DNA of 7,683 nucleotides. It comes from Desulfobulbaceae bacterium. Lineage in GTDB: Bacteria; Desulfobacterota; Desulfobulbia; Desulfobulbales; SURF-16. The stretch is from positions 1 to 7,683 of the forward strand of contig JANTGB010000097.1 of NCBI GenBank assembly GCA_024763115.1. Reading direction: 5' to 3'. Both the position numbers and the translations under genes were made by a program. This document shows positions 1 through 7,520 of the stretch, one piece after another. The notes under the pieces were generated by a model. It was not told where the DNA came from and did not search any database. It saw only the letters and a program-made list of their open reading frames with translations. Within the stretch, counting starts at the first letter, position 1, and every line of letters starts with the position of its first letter.

Positions 1-1049
1 CCCTTAACCCGTTTGACTTTTTTGGTTATTTCATAATTCCTGGTCACATTATCGCGCCTGAAGCCGCTACCTTCCTTACCCTTACCACCAGCCTCGGTAA
101 AGGTGGCCAGCTGCCCCTTAACTCCGGGAATACCGCCGGAAAACTCGCCACTGCCGTCTTTTTCCCGCATTACCTGCTCGCTGCGTACCACCTGGCCTTC
201 AGGATCAAAACTCTCTTCCGTCTGGTCAACTTCATTAAAATCAATATCAGCCGTTACCCTGGCCTGAACCTTATCTATGCCGACAACCTCCTCCAGCATG
301 GATTCTACCTTGTCCCGTAATCGCTGTTCAATTTTCATCTGGTATTCCAGCTGAGTGGCGGAAAGCAGGGCTGTCTCGTCGTCGGTTTTACGATAAAGCA
401 GTCGGCCCGCCGTATCAACCACTGTAATGTTATCGCTGGTCAGGCCGGCCACGGCGCTGGCTACCAGATTAACGATACTCTGAATCTCGTTTTTGGACAA
501 TTTCTCCCGTCCGGTTAAGGCCACACTGACTGAGGCGGACGGCGGTCGACTTTCTTCAACAAAAACCGACTCCTTTGGCGTTGCGATATGCACCCTGGCG
601 CTTTTAACCTGGCGGAACCGACTTATTGTCCGGGCCAGTTCTCCCTGCAGGGCCCGCTGAAAATTAAGACGCTGGACAAAATCAGTGGTGCCCAGGCTGG
701 TTTTGTCAAAAATTTCAAAACCAACTCCGCCGCCCCTGGGCAGTCCGGCTCCGGCCAGGGATAATCTTGTTTCATAGACCTGACCCGCCGGCACCATGAT
801 AACCGAACCATTTTCTCCTATCTCATAGGGAATCCGCAGTTCTTTAAGTTTACCGACAACCTCTGCCGCGTCTTCCCGACTCAAATTACTGTACAGCAGC
901 TTAAAATTGCTTCCCGTATCCACCAGAGCCAGGCTCAACAGGCCGCCCAGCACTGCGGCAACCACAACCCCGGCAATTATCTTCTGGGTTAAAGTCAGTT
1001 TTTTTAAAATATCCAGGACTTGTTTTAGTATTTCTTTTGGGTCTGCCAT
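1..1049 (-). CDS. fliF: Flagellar MS-ring protein FliF, N-terminal part (3' end beyond window)
   Basis: FliF forms the MS ring in the inner membrane, the base on which the export gate, rod and C ring assemble. Reading the minus strand from the ATG at 1049-1047 gives 349 codons with no stop. The protein starts MADPKEILKQVLDILKK and has one membrane segment at about residues 24-43. The ring-building YscJ/FliF domain follows (YSNLSREDAAEVVGKL, LSLAGAGLPRGGGVGFEIFD, FVQRLNFQRALQGELARTI, ARVHIATPKESVF). After it comes the start of the FliF C-terminal periplasmic region (QRLRDKVESMLEEVVG and the VTADIDFNEVDQTEE stretch). Full FliF is usually 520-570 residues, so about two thirds is visible. An in-frame TAA at 1061-1059 fixes the start. 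No Shine-Dalgarno sequence precedes it; the leader is AT-rich. The gene follows fliE after an unusually large, repeat-filled gap of 205 bp. Confidence 0.96.
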   Translation of the reverse strand, partial: MADPKEILKQVLDILKKLTLTQKIIAGVVVAAVLGGLLSLALVDTGSNFKLLYSNLSREDAAEVVGKLKELRIPYEIGENGSVIMVPAGQVYETRLSLAGAGLPRGGGVGFEIFDKTSLGTTDFVQRLNFQRALQGELARTISRFRQVKSARVHIATPKESVFVEESRPPSASVSVALTGREKLSKNEIQSIVNLVASAVAGLTSDNITVVDTAGRLLYRKTDDETALLSATQLEYQMKIEQRLRDKVESMLEEVVGIDKVQARVTADIDFNEVDQTEESFDPEGQVVRSEQVMREKDGSGEFSGGIPGVKGQLATFTEAGGKGKEGSGFRRDNVTRNYEITKKVKRVK

Positions 1050-1080
1050 GATTTGATTTTATTAGTTCGATTAATTTTAT

Positions 1081-1227
1081 TGGTTTTAACCAGGTGCAGG
1101 GTGCATACCATGCACCAAAAAATGATACCGGAGCCGGAAATGGTGCGTGATACGCGCCCTACTCATCTACTGAACAGTTACAGGTCGGTGGTTTTGGCAA
1201 TTTTTCGCCCCTACCTGAATAGTTACG
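1081..1227. repeat. Cluster of REP-like hairpins and repeat ends between fliE and fliF
   Basis: Two similar 7-bp hairpins occur 42 nt apart: GGTGCAT-ACC-ATGCACC (1100-1116) and GGTGCGT-GAT-ACGCGCC (1142-1158, one wobble pair). They are followed by two related direct copies, CTACTGAACAGTTAC (1167-1181) and CTACCTGAATAGTTAC (1211-1226). The TGA-A/G-C/T-AGTTAC core matches the right end of the element at 2655-2665. No coding signal is evident. This looks like accumulated pieces of the same intergenic repeat family. Confidence 0.6.
1095..1110 (-). promoter_or_regulatory. Candidate sigma-54 promoter for fliF
   Basis: The minus strand reads TGGTATGCACCCTGCA. GG and GC are exactly 10 nt apart, with two departures from the TGGCAYRN4TTGCW consensus (T for C after GG, C for the first T before GC). 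The GC lies 47 nt from the fliF start, almost the same as the 48 nt for flgB. It overlaps a hairpin, and GG-N10-GC occurs easily by chance, so support is modest. Confidence 0.3.
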
Positions 1228-1238
1228 CCGAGTCTTGG

Positions 1239-1262
1239 AAAAAAGCTTAAGCCCTTAAAGCT
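1239..1262 (-). terminator. Possible weak intrinsic terminator after fliE
   Basis: The minus strand reads AGCTTTAAG, GG, CTTAAGCT and then a T run. This gives an 8-bp stem with one bulged T, opening to a small loop and followed by Ts at 1243-1239. The fliE stop TAA lies within the first arm. The stem is AT-rich and would be weak, so it may only reduce read-through into fliF. Confidence 0.35.
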
Positions 1263-1548
1263 GTATCCTCATTACTGATTCATAGGCGGCAACAGCCTTT
1301 TGCTGCATCTTGGTCATGAGCTTGAACGAGACATCGGCCTTTTCAATGGCAATCATGGTCTCGTGAATACGGCCATGCTCACCGGCGGCCAGCCCCCGGC
1401 TCAAGGTGCCGGCCTCCTTGATCGTCTGGTTAACTTCACCTATGGATTTTTCCAGCACCTCGCCAAAGCCGCTGCCCACAGTCTTCGGCGCGGCTTTCTC
1501 CGCAGTTATCGTGCTGACTCCGGCCGGCTGCAATGGTAATATTTTCAT
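1255..1548 (-). CDS. fliE: Flagellar hook-basal body complex protein FliE
   Basis: FliE is the small adaptor that joins the MS ring (FliF) to the proximal rod (FlgB) and is exported early by the flagellar type III system. The 97-residue product has the normal family length and the diagnostic C-terminal half: a helix with ADVSFKLMTKMQQKAVAAYE, ending SVMRIQL. The N-terminal part is variable, as expected. A good Shine-Dalgarno sequence, GGAGGG, lies 6 nt before the ATG. The gene starts 27 nt after the flgC stop, so it belongs to the flgB-flgC-fliE unit. Its TAA stop lies inside an AT-rich hairpin followed by a T run (separate entry). Confidence 0.97.
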   Translation of the reverse strand: MKILPLQPAGVSTITAEKAAPKTVGSGFGEVLEKSIGEVNQTIKEAGTLSRGLAAGEHGRIHETMIAIEKADVSFKLMTKMQQKAVAAYESVMRIQL

Positions 1549-1575
1549 CCTGTTCCCTCCATAATCTTAACGTAA

Positions 1576-2010
1576 CTAGCGGCGACTTATCTCAAGCGCC
1601 TTCAAGGCCATACTCTTAATGGCGTCCAGGGCTGTTACATTGGCCTCGTAAGCCCGACGGGCGCCGATTATATCAACCATCTGTTCATTGACATCCACAT
1701 TGGGAAACAATACCATGCCGTTTTCATCGGCATCAGGGTGAGAAGGATCGTAAACAGCCTTAAATTCCTTATTATCCTCTACTACCTCCACCACCTCGAC
1801 CTTACGCAGTTTTGCCGAAACGGAATCCATGGTCTCACGAAAAGACGCAACCGGCCCGGCCCCGAAAACCACTGATTTCGCCTTATAGGGGCCTCCCTCA
1901 ATTGTCCGGGTGGTATTGGCATTAGCCAGGTTCATTGAGGCGACATTCAACCGGGCCCGTTCCGCCTTGAGCCCGGAACCGCTGATGTTCATGGCTGTCA
2001 GGATATCCAT
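1576..2010 (-). CDS. flgC: Flagellar basal-body rod protein FlgC
   Basis: FlgC is a proximal rod subunit, exported through the flagellar type III apparatus and polymerised above the MS ring. The 144-residue product has the usual FlgC length. The N-terminal rod helix (MDILTAMNISGSGLKAERAR) runs into the NLANANTT segment typical of rod and hook proteins. The C-terminal helix carries the family signature GARRAYEANVTALDAIKSM. The ATG overlaps the flgB stop by one base (TAATG), and the Shine-Dalgarno GGGAGG lies within the last codons of flgB, so the two are probably translationally coupled. Confidence 0.97.
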   Translation of the reverse strand: MDILTAMNISGSGLKAERARLNVASMNLANANTTRTIEGGPYKAKSVVFGAGPVASFRETMDSVSAKLRKVEVVEVVEDNKEFKAVYDPSHPDADENGMVLFPNVDVNEQMVDIIGARRAYEANVTALDAIKSMALKALEISRR

Positions 2011-2399
2011 TATTTACCTCCCTCTTCAATGGCATATTTAAGCCCGTCGAATTTCTTGGCAATCAATTTGGCAACGACCTCGAACATGAGCTGATTTTCC
2101 GAGAGTTTCACCATCTCTTCATCAAGATCAACCGGCCGATCCTCTGCTTTAAAATCAAGACTGCGACTGGTTTCAACCGGATCAAGACCAATATGAGCGG
2201 GCTGGGTCCGGCTCAGGGTTCCCTGGTTGGCCATAACGGTTTCCATAACTCGACTGAAGGAAAAATCCTGCACCTTGTAGCCCGGCGTTTCCAGGTTGGC
2301 GACATTCGACTGGATCAACCCCTGCCGCTCGGAGCGGAGATCCAGGGACTTGCCCAGCAAGGCAATATTATTATCAAAAAGTTTGTTGATGACCGGCAT
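2010..2399 (-). CDS. flgB: Flagellar basal-body rod protein FlgB
   Basis: FlgB is the most membrane-proximal rod subunit and contacts FliE. The 129-residue product starts MPVINKLFDNNIALLGKSL and carries the rod-family motif SNVANLETPGYK at about residues 31-42. Its C-terminal amphipathic helix (NQLMFEVVAKLIAKKFDGLK) is the usual FlgB polymerisation segment. The Shine-Dalgarno AGGAGA lies about 6 nt before the ATG. It is the first gene of the basal-body operon and sits directly behind a strong -24/-12 promoter, so transcription is probably sigma-54 dependent and switched on by the response regulator encoded just upstream. Confidence 0.97.
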   Translation of the reverse strand: MPVINKLFDNNIALLGKSLDLRSERQGLIQSNVANLETPGYKVQDFSFSRVMETVMANQGTLSRTQPAHIGLDPVETSRSLDFKAEDRPVDLDEEMVKLSENQLMFEVVAKLIAKKFDGLKYAIEEGGK

Positions 2400-2445
2400 A
2401 TTTTTCTCCTGTATATGACCATTTTATAGCTTGTCAGCCATAAAA

Positions 2446-2461
2446 AGCAATTTATATGCCG
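2446..2461 (-). promoter_or_regulatory. Sigma-54 (-24/-12) promoter of the flgB-flgC-fliE operon
   Basis: The minus strand reads CGGCATATAAATTGCT. This fits the sigma-54 consensus TGGCAYRN4TTGCW at every fixed position but the first. The -24 GG is at 2460-2459 and the -12 GC at 2448-2447, exactly 10 nt apart as required. Transcription would start near 2436, giving a leader of about 36 nt before flgB. A GAFTGA-containing sigma-54 activator is encoded immediately upstream, which supports the call. Confidence 0.8.
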
Positions 2462-2544
2462 AAGACGAAAATTAAAAAGAATGGGGAGTTAAGATAAAAA
2501 CAAAAGCAAGGATAAATATGATATGGAAGAAAAATAAAACTTAA

Positions 2545-2665
2545 CGTAACTGCTCACAGGACACCGCATATTCGGAGTCTCCCTTTGGTCGCTTACCTGC
2601 ACCCTGTAACCAGTTACAATTACAGGGGTTAGCAAAGTTAGGACGCTTACCCCATGAGTAGTTAC
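2545..2665. repeat. Short dispersed repeat element with inverted ends (compact copy)
   Basis: The left end GTAACTGCTCA (2546-2556) and the right end TGAGTAGTTAC (2655-2665) are inverted repeats matching at 10 of 11 positions, bounding a non-coding block of about 120 bp. Inside, positions 2545-2600 match 7521-7625 at the far end of the window with four substitutions and one 50-bp gap. The block also holds the 8-bp inverted pair CCCTGTAA (2602-2609) and TTACAGGG (2620-2627). The structure resembles a MITE or REP-type non-autonomous element. No transposase is visible and I do not recognise the family. Confidence 0.7.
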
Positions 2666-2695
2666 AACTTAACAATATAAAGCAGTTAATTTTGC

Positions 2696-2735
2696 AAAAA
2701 AAATAATAACAAAAACAACCGGCCTCTCAGGCCAG
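2696..2735 (-). terminator. Intrinsic terminator of the regulatory operon
   Basis: On the minus strand a 7-bp stem (CTGGCCT with AGGCCGG, one T-G wobble) closes a GAG loop at 2735-2719. It is followed by a long T-rich tract that includes eight Ts at 2703-2696. The TGA stop of the response regulator (2729-2727) lies within the hairpin. This should separate the regulatory operon from the sigma-54 driven flgB operon. Confidence 0.85.
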
Positions 2736-4142
2736 CAATCCCTGGTTGCGGTATTCATGCAGTTTATTACGCAGAGTGCGAACGCTGATCCCCAGCATTC
2801 GAGCGGCATGGGTGCGGTTATCGTCAGTTTTCCGAAGGGCCAGGATAATCATTTGACGTTCTATATCCTTTAAGGGCATTATCTTATCACTGACCGGGCC
2901 GGCAGGCAGGACATCGCCCTCATCCCGGATATCCAGACGATTTTCCCCTGAATCATCCGGTTCAACTCCGCTGTCCTCATCCCAGAAATCACGAATCTCA
3001 AGCTTACTGGTGACTGATAACAGCACAGCCCGCTCCACCAGGTTCTCCATTTCCCGGACATTGCCCGGCCAGTCATAAGTCAAAAACCGCTTCCAGGCCG
3101 CAGCCGACATTTTTTTGACATCCTTATTATAGCGGGCTGAATATTTTTCTATAAAATAATGACAAAGTGGGCTGATATCGTTTTGGCGCTCCCGCAGAGG
3201 GGGAAGACGCAGAGGGATGACGTTAATCCGATAAAAGAGATCCCGGCGGAATTTTCCTTCTTCCACCTCTTTTTCCAGATCCCGGTTACTGGCGGCCAGG
3301 ACATGGACGTCAACCTTTACCGGCCCCCGTCCGCCGAGGCGATCAACCTCGCCTTCCTGCAGAACCCGAAGCAGCTTTGCCTGGAGATGGAGAGGGATTT
3401 CACTTATTTCATCCAGGAGCAGGGTACCGCCGTCCGCCTGCTCAAATTTACCCTTTTTGCTGACAGCAGCCCCGGTAAAGGCCCCTTTTTCATGGCCGAA
3501 CAACTCGCTCTCCAGCAGGCTTTCCGGCAGGGCCGCACAATTCAAGGCAACAAAGGGATGCCGGCTGCGATCACTTTCACCATGAATAAAACGGGCAAAA
3601 ACCTCCTTGCCGGTGCCGGTCTCGCCCAGGAGCAGAACCGTGGCCCTGCTTGAGGCCACGCTTCTCGCTTTCCGCACAACCCGGCCCAGATCACCATCCC
3701 GGCCAATAAGGGTTTTACCGCGAGCCTTACTTTTCCGCCGTCGGATAACCGCTCCGACCACCGGCTGTTTTTCTCTTTCAGCTTCCTGAAAAACCCGGTC
3801 TACGACCCCATTTATAACCTCGGGAGCAACCGGTTTCAGCATATAATCCAGGGCCCCGAGCTTCATGGCCCTGACTGCGGTATCAACTGTAGCATGACCG
3901 GTAAAAATCAATACCGGCAAATTGTCACCCATGCTTCTCAGCTGTTGCAGAAGCTCCAGCCCATCCATTTCCGGCATGCCGATATCGGTAATAACCAGAT
4001 CAGGAGAATTACGCTTGATAATATCCAGGGCAATAGCGCCATTTTCAGCCACCGAGACATTATATCCCCGGCGGCTCAATGATTCAAAAAGGGCAATGCG
4101 ATTGTTTTGCTCGTCGTCAACAACGATTATTTTTTTTGCCAT
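2727..4142 (-). CDS. Sigma-54 dependent response regulator, NtrC family, FlrC/FleR-like
   Basis: This is a cytoplasmic activator of sigma-54 promoters. The domains, numbered from a possible TTG start at 4145, are in classic NtrC order. A receiver domain spans about residues 4-120, with acidic pair D10/D11, phosphoacceptor D54 (VITDIGMPEMDG), T82 and K104. An AAA+ domain spans about 145-385, with Walker A GETGTGKE (174-181), an intact GAFTGA loop (221-226), Walker B GTLLLDEI and WPGNVREME. A Fis-type helix-turn-helix ends the protein (THAARMLGISVRTLRNKLHEY). The ATG at 4142-4140 is taken as start; TTG at 4145 is an alternative. Neither has a clear Shine-Dalgarno sequence, so coupling to the TPR gene ending 12 nt upstream is likely. 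Its position before flgB points to the flagellar class III activator (FlrC/FleR). That role is inferred from context, and no partner kinase is encoded here. Confidence 0.93.
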   Translation of the reverse strand: MAKKIIVVDDEQNNRIALFESLSRRGYNVSVAENGAIALDIIKRNSPDLVITDIGMPEMDGLELLQQLRSMGDNLPVLIFTGHATVDTAVRAMKLGALDYMLKPVAPEVINGVVDRVFQEAEREKQPVVGAVIRRRKSKARGKTLIGRDGDLGRVVRKARSVASSRATVLLLGETGTGKEVFARFIHGESDRSRHPFVALNCAALPESLLESELFGHEKGAFTGAAVSKKGKFEQADGGTLLLDEISEIPLHLQAKLLRVLQEGEVDRLGGRGPVKVDVHVLAASNRDLEKEVEEGKFRRDLFYRINVIPLRLPPLRERQNDISPLCHYFIEKYSARYNKDVKKMSAAAWKRFLTYDWPGNVREMENLVERAVLLSVTSKLEIRDFWDEDSGVEPDDSGENRLDIRDEGDVLPAGPVSDKIMPLKDIERQMIILALRKTDDNRTHAARMLGISVRTLRNKLHEYRNQGLLA

Positions 4143-4154
4143 CAATGTAAGTCG

Positions 4155-6242
4155 TTAATTAACTTCCTTCAGCTGCCGGTCAATATCCAACTCGGCAATA
4201 CGGCTCTCTGCCATTTTTTTCAGCAATTTATTCCTGCCCCGACCAGCCAGCTCAAAACAACTGCGGGCCGCGCTTTTCTCTCCCAACTCAAGCAGGATGT
4301 CGCCATAATGAAGATTTACGGCCTGGGCTGTTTCGTTATCACCCGGCATACCCTGGGCCAGGGCAGCAGCGTAAGCCTCTGCGGCTCCGTCAATATCATT
4401 GTCTGCCTTTAAAACATCACCTAACCTGCCATACCATTTCTGCCGATCCGTCGGGGGCAGATATTTATCCCGCCCAAACCAGGCTAAAACCTTCTTAACC
4501 TGGTCAATTCTCTTTAATTCAAAGAGAAGCCGGAGATAATCAACAGCATAAACCGGTTTTTTTTCAGTCAAGGCCGGAGCCTCAGCCGCCATTTTGTAAA
4601 ATTCAACCGCGTCAGCCGGTCGCTTCTGGGCCTCGCGCAGTTGGCCGGAAAGCCGGTAAATCTCCCCGATTATTTTATCCGACCGATAAATATCACGCAG
4701 GTACTTGAGAAGCCGCTGGGCCGCCTTTAAATCATGCATGGTCAGGTAAACCTCGGCCCGGCGCAGGTAGAGATCAATTTTTTCCTGATCATCAAGCTTA
4801 AGGGCCAGGGCTCGATAATAAACCACTGCCGCCTGCTTATAAAGGGCAAGCCCCTCAAAGCCCCGACCGACCAGATAAAGAAGCCTGCCCCGCTTATATT
4901 CTTTTATATACTTATATTCATCCTGATAGAGCTGATACATTTTCTTGTAGTCCTGCTTTTTCAGCAGTTTTTCCAGTCGCAGTTCAAGGATATGCCCCAT
5001 AATATCCCTGACCTGGTCAGCCTTGGCCGGATCATTCTTATAACGCAGATACGGCTTGCCCAGATCATATGCCTTTTCATACTCCTGCCTGGCCCAATGA
5101 CGCATTAACAATGAATAACGGGCATCCTGGGCAATTTCATCGCTGTAATAACGATCAAGCACGGCCTGAAAGGGATGATCCTCTAGGTGGGCTGAAAATT
5201 TCGCTTTTTCCTGATCCGTTAATTTTTCTTCATAAGCGGCACGGAGCTGGGCCAGGCGGAACCGGCTCATCACAACTTCCCGGCTTGGCTCTTTCCCCTC
5301 CTGAACAATACGCAGATAAACCTTGCGGGCTGCGTCATTTCGCTGTTCACGCAGATAACTTTCAGCAATTTCAAAAAGAGCTCCGCAGCGCAGAGAAGAT
5401 TCTCCCACCAGATTAATATAGGTCAGGAGACTCCGGCGCCCATCCTCTTCATTGCCGGTGTTAAGCCAGGCCAGGCCCATGCGGCGCAGGATTTCCGGAT
5501 CATTAACATAAAAATCAGGATGATGATGAAGAATTGAGGTATAAATGCCCAAAGCGGCATGATACTCTTTGCGGGCAAAAAAGATATGGCCCTTGCCTGC
5601 CTTTCCCAGCAGGCGGTAAATCTTGTTCCGACCGGCGGCCAGTTCCTGATAAACCCCGGCTGCCTCCGTCAATTTGTTCAGGTTGATCAGACACCTGGCC
5701 TGCATAAACAGGGCCTGTTCACTTTCCGGGCCGACAGGGAAACGGTTACGATAAAGCCTGAAATAAGTCAGGGCCTCACGAAAATAATGCTTATTGAAGA
5801 AGGCCATCCCCACTCCAAAATAGGCCTGGGGAATTCTCTTTGAGCCGGGGAATTCAGCAATAAAACGACGATAACGCTCTTTTAAGGCCTCCCAATCCGG
5901 ATTTTTGGCCTGAAAGGCCAGATCACGCTGCAATTTTATGGAACGCCATAAAGCATCTTCCGCCTCTTCATCATCGCGGTAGCGCCGAAAATACTGGTAA
6001 AGCAGATCAGAGGCTTTCGCTTCATCACCCTTGTCAAGGGCCTCTTGAATTTCCAGAAGTCGTTTTTCCTTTCTCTCCTGAAAAATACGGACTGCCCGTT
6101 CACCGGCTGTTTCTTCCTGCTTGTCACCGGCTGCCGCCGGCAGTGCGGTCAGGCAGAGGGGAAAAAAAACCAGCAACATGACAAGACATGCAACAGACTG
6201 AAAAATAAAGCCATATGTTTTCCGCCTTCTTGCTCCCGTCAT
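4155..6242 (-). CDS. Exported tetratricopeptide-repeat protein of unknown function
   Basis: The 695-residue product begins with a signal peptide: basic MTGARRRK, a hydrophobic core at about residues 11-34, and a likely signal peptidase I site ALPAAA|GD after residue 38. There is no lipobox. The rest is almost entirely helical TPR-like repeats, with helix pairs at about residues 137-168, 174-205, 211-242, 249-280 and 286-317 and further repeats to the C-terminus, such as AYFGVGMAFFNKHYFREALTYF. No catalytic motif is visible, so a periplasmic scaffold or interaction role is the natural guess. It starts 5 nt after the stop of the sigma-54 activator and ends 12 nt before the response regulator, so all three are probably co-transcribed. 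In gamma-proteobacterial fleQ-fleS-fleR clusters this slot holds the histidine kinase. I do not recognise a named family. Confidence 0.85.
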   Translation of the reverse strand: MTGARRRKTYGFIFQSVACLVMLLVFFPLCLTALPAAAGDKQEETAGERAVRIFQERKEKRLLEIQEALDKGDEAKASDLLYQYFRRYRDDEEAEDALWRSIKLQRDLAFQAKNPDWEALKERYRRFIAEFPGSKRIPQAYFGVGMAFFNKHYFREALTYFRLYRNRFPVGPESEQALFMQARCLINLNKLTEAAGVYQELAAGRNKIYRLLGKAGKGHIFFARKEYHAALGIYTSILHHHPDFYVNDPEILRRMGLAWLNTGNEEDGRRSLLTYINLVGESSLRCGALFEIAESYLREQRNDAARKVYLRIVQEGKEPSREVVMSRFRLAQLRAAYEEKLTDQEKAKFSAHLEDHPFQAVLDRYYSDEIAQDARYSLLMRHWARQEYEKAYDLGKPYLRYKNDPAKADQVRDIMGHILELRLEKLLKKQDYKKMYQLYQDEYKYIKEYKRGRLLYLVGRGFEGLALYKQAAVVYYRALALKLDDQEKIDLYLRRAEVYLTMHDLKAAQRLLKYLRDIYRSDKIIGEIYRLSGQLREAQKRPADAVEFYKMAAEAPALTEKKPVYAVDYLRLLFELKRIDQVKKVLAWFGRDKYLPPTDRQKWYGRLGDVLKADNDIDGAAEAYAAALAQGMPGDNETAQAVNLHYGDILLELGEKSAARSCFELAGRGRNKLLKKMAESRIAELDIDRQLKEVN

Positions 6243-6247
6243 CTCTG

Positions 6248-7267
<1,020 letters not shown>

Positions 7268-7331
7268 AATTTGACTCGCAACAAATATTAAAATATGTGT
7301 AAAAATAGAATTTTATTACAATATTTTTTAA

Positions 7332-7343
7332 AATTAGCTAATT
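7332..7343. promoter_or_regulatory. 12-bp perfect palindrome near the predicted start site, possible operator
   Basis: AATTAGCTAATT is a perfect palindrome placed over the predicted transcription start of the regulatory operon, where a repressor could bind. In such AT-rich DNA a palindrome of this kind can arise by chance, and no second copy is seen. Confidence 0.25.
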
Positions 7344-7347
7344 ATGA

Positions 7348-7375
7348 TATATAATATTATCATTATTAGTGTCAA
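7348..7375 (-). promoter_or_regulatory. Candidate sigma-70-type promoter of the regulatory operon
   Basis: On the minus strand a perfect -35 TTGACA (7375-7370) is followed after 16 nt by TATATA (7353-7348), which matches the -10 consensus at four of six bases. Transcription would start near 7341, about 75 nt before the start codon. The -10 choice is uncertain because the surroundings are nearly all A and T. Confidence 0.4.
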
Positions 7376-7520
7376 TTTTTTTTCTATCCAGGCAAACAAC
7401 GTTTAACAAGAACAGTAAGTTCTAATAAAAAATAATGGTAAAAAAAATCACATAGTCAACAGGTTAGCCGAAAAATTAAATTTTATTGCCTCCAGCTGAT
7501 AATTCATTTTTTTGACACAT

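Larger units (their letters stand above)
7268..7520. other. AT-rich non-coding region upstream of the regulatory operon
   Basis: This stretch is much richer in A and T than the genes and contains no convincing reading frame on either strand. A short inverted pair, AGAAC (7409-7413) and GTTCT (7419-7423), and the promoter candidates listed separately are all I can point to. It probably holds the promoter and control sites of the sigma-54 activator operon. Confidence 0.6.

Noticed and set aside
623..811. 62-codon minus-strand frame
   Set aside because: It is an out-of-frame segment within fliF, whose real frame is continuous and gives a clear FliF sequence.
1053..1250. 65-codon plus-strand reading frame between fliE and fliF
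   Set aside because: It runs straight through hairpins and repeat ends, is antisense to the operon and resembles no protein.
1566..1577. CTTAACGTAACT shared with 2540-2551, suggesting a repeat end between flgC and fliE
   Set aside because: About one or two 12-bp matches are expected by chance in a window of this size, the match stops before the rest of the repeat end, and the sequence includes the flgC stop codon.
3159..3653. 164-codon plus-strand reading frame
   Set aside because: It lies fully antisense to the AAA+ domain of the response regulator, whose motifs are intact. It looks like a codon-bias shadow and has no start signal or recognisable domain.
7512..7517. Plus-strand TTGACA as a promoter into the repeat
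   Set aside because: No acceptable -10 hexamer lies 15-19 nt downstream, where the sequence is GC-rich.
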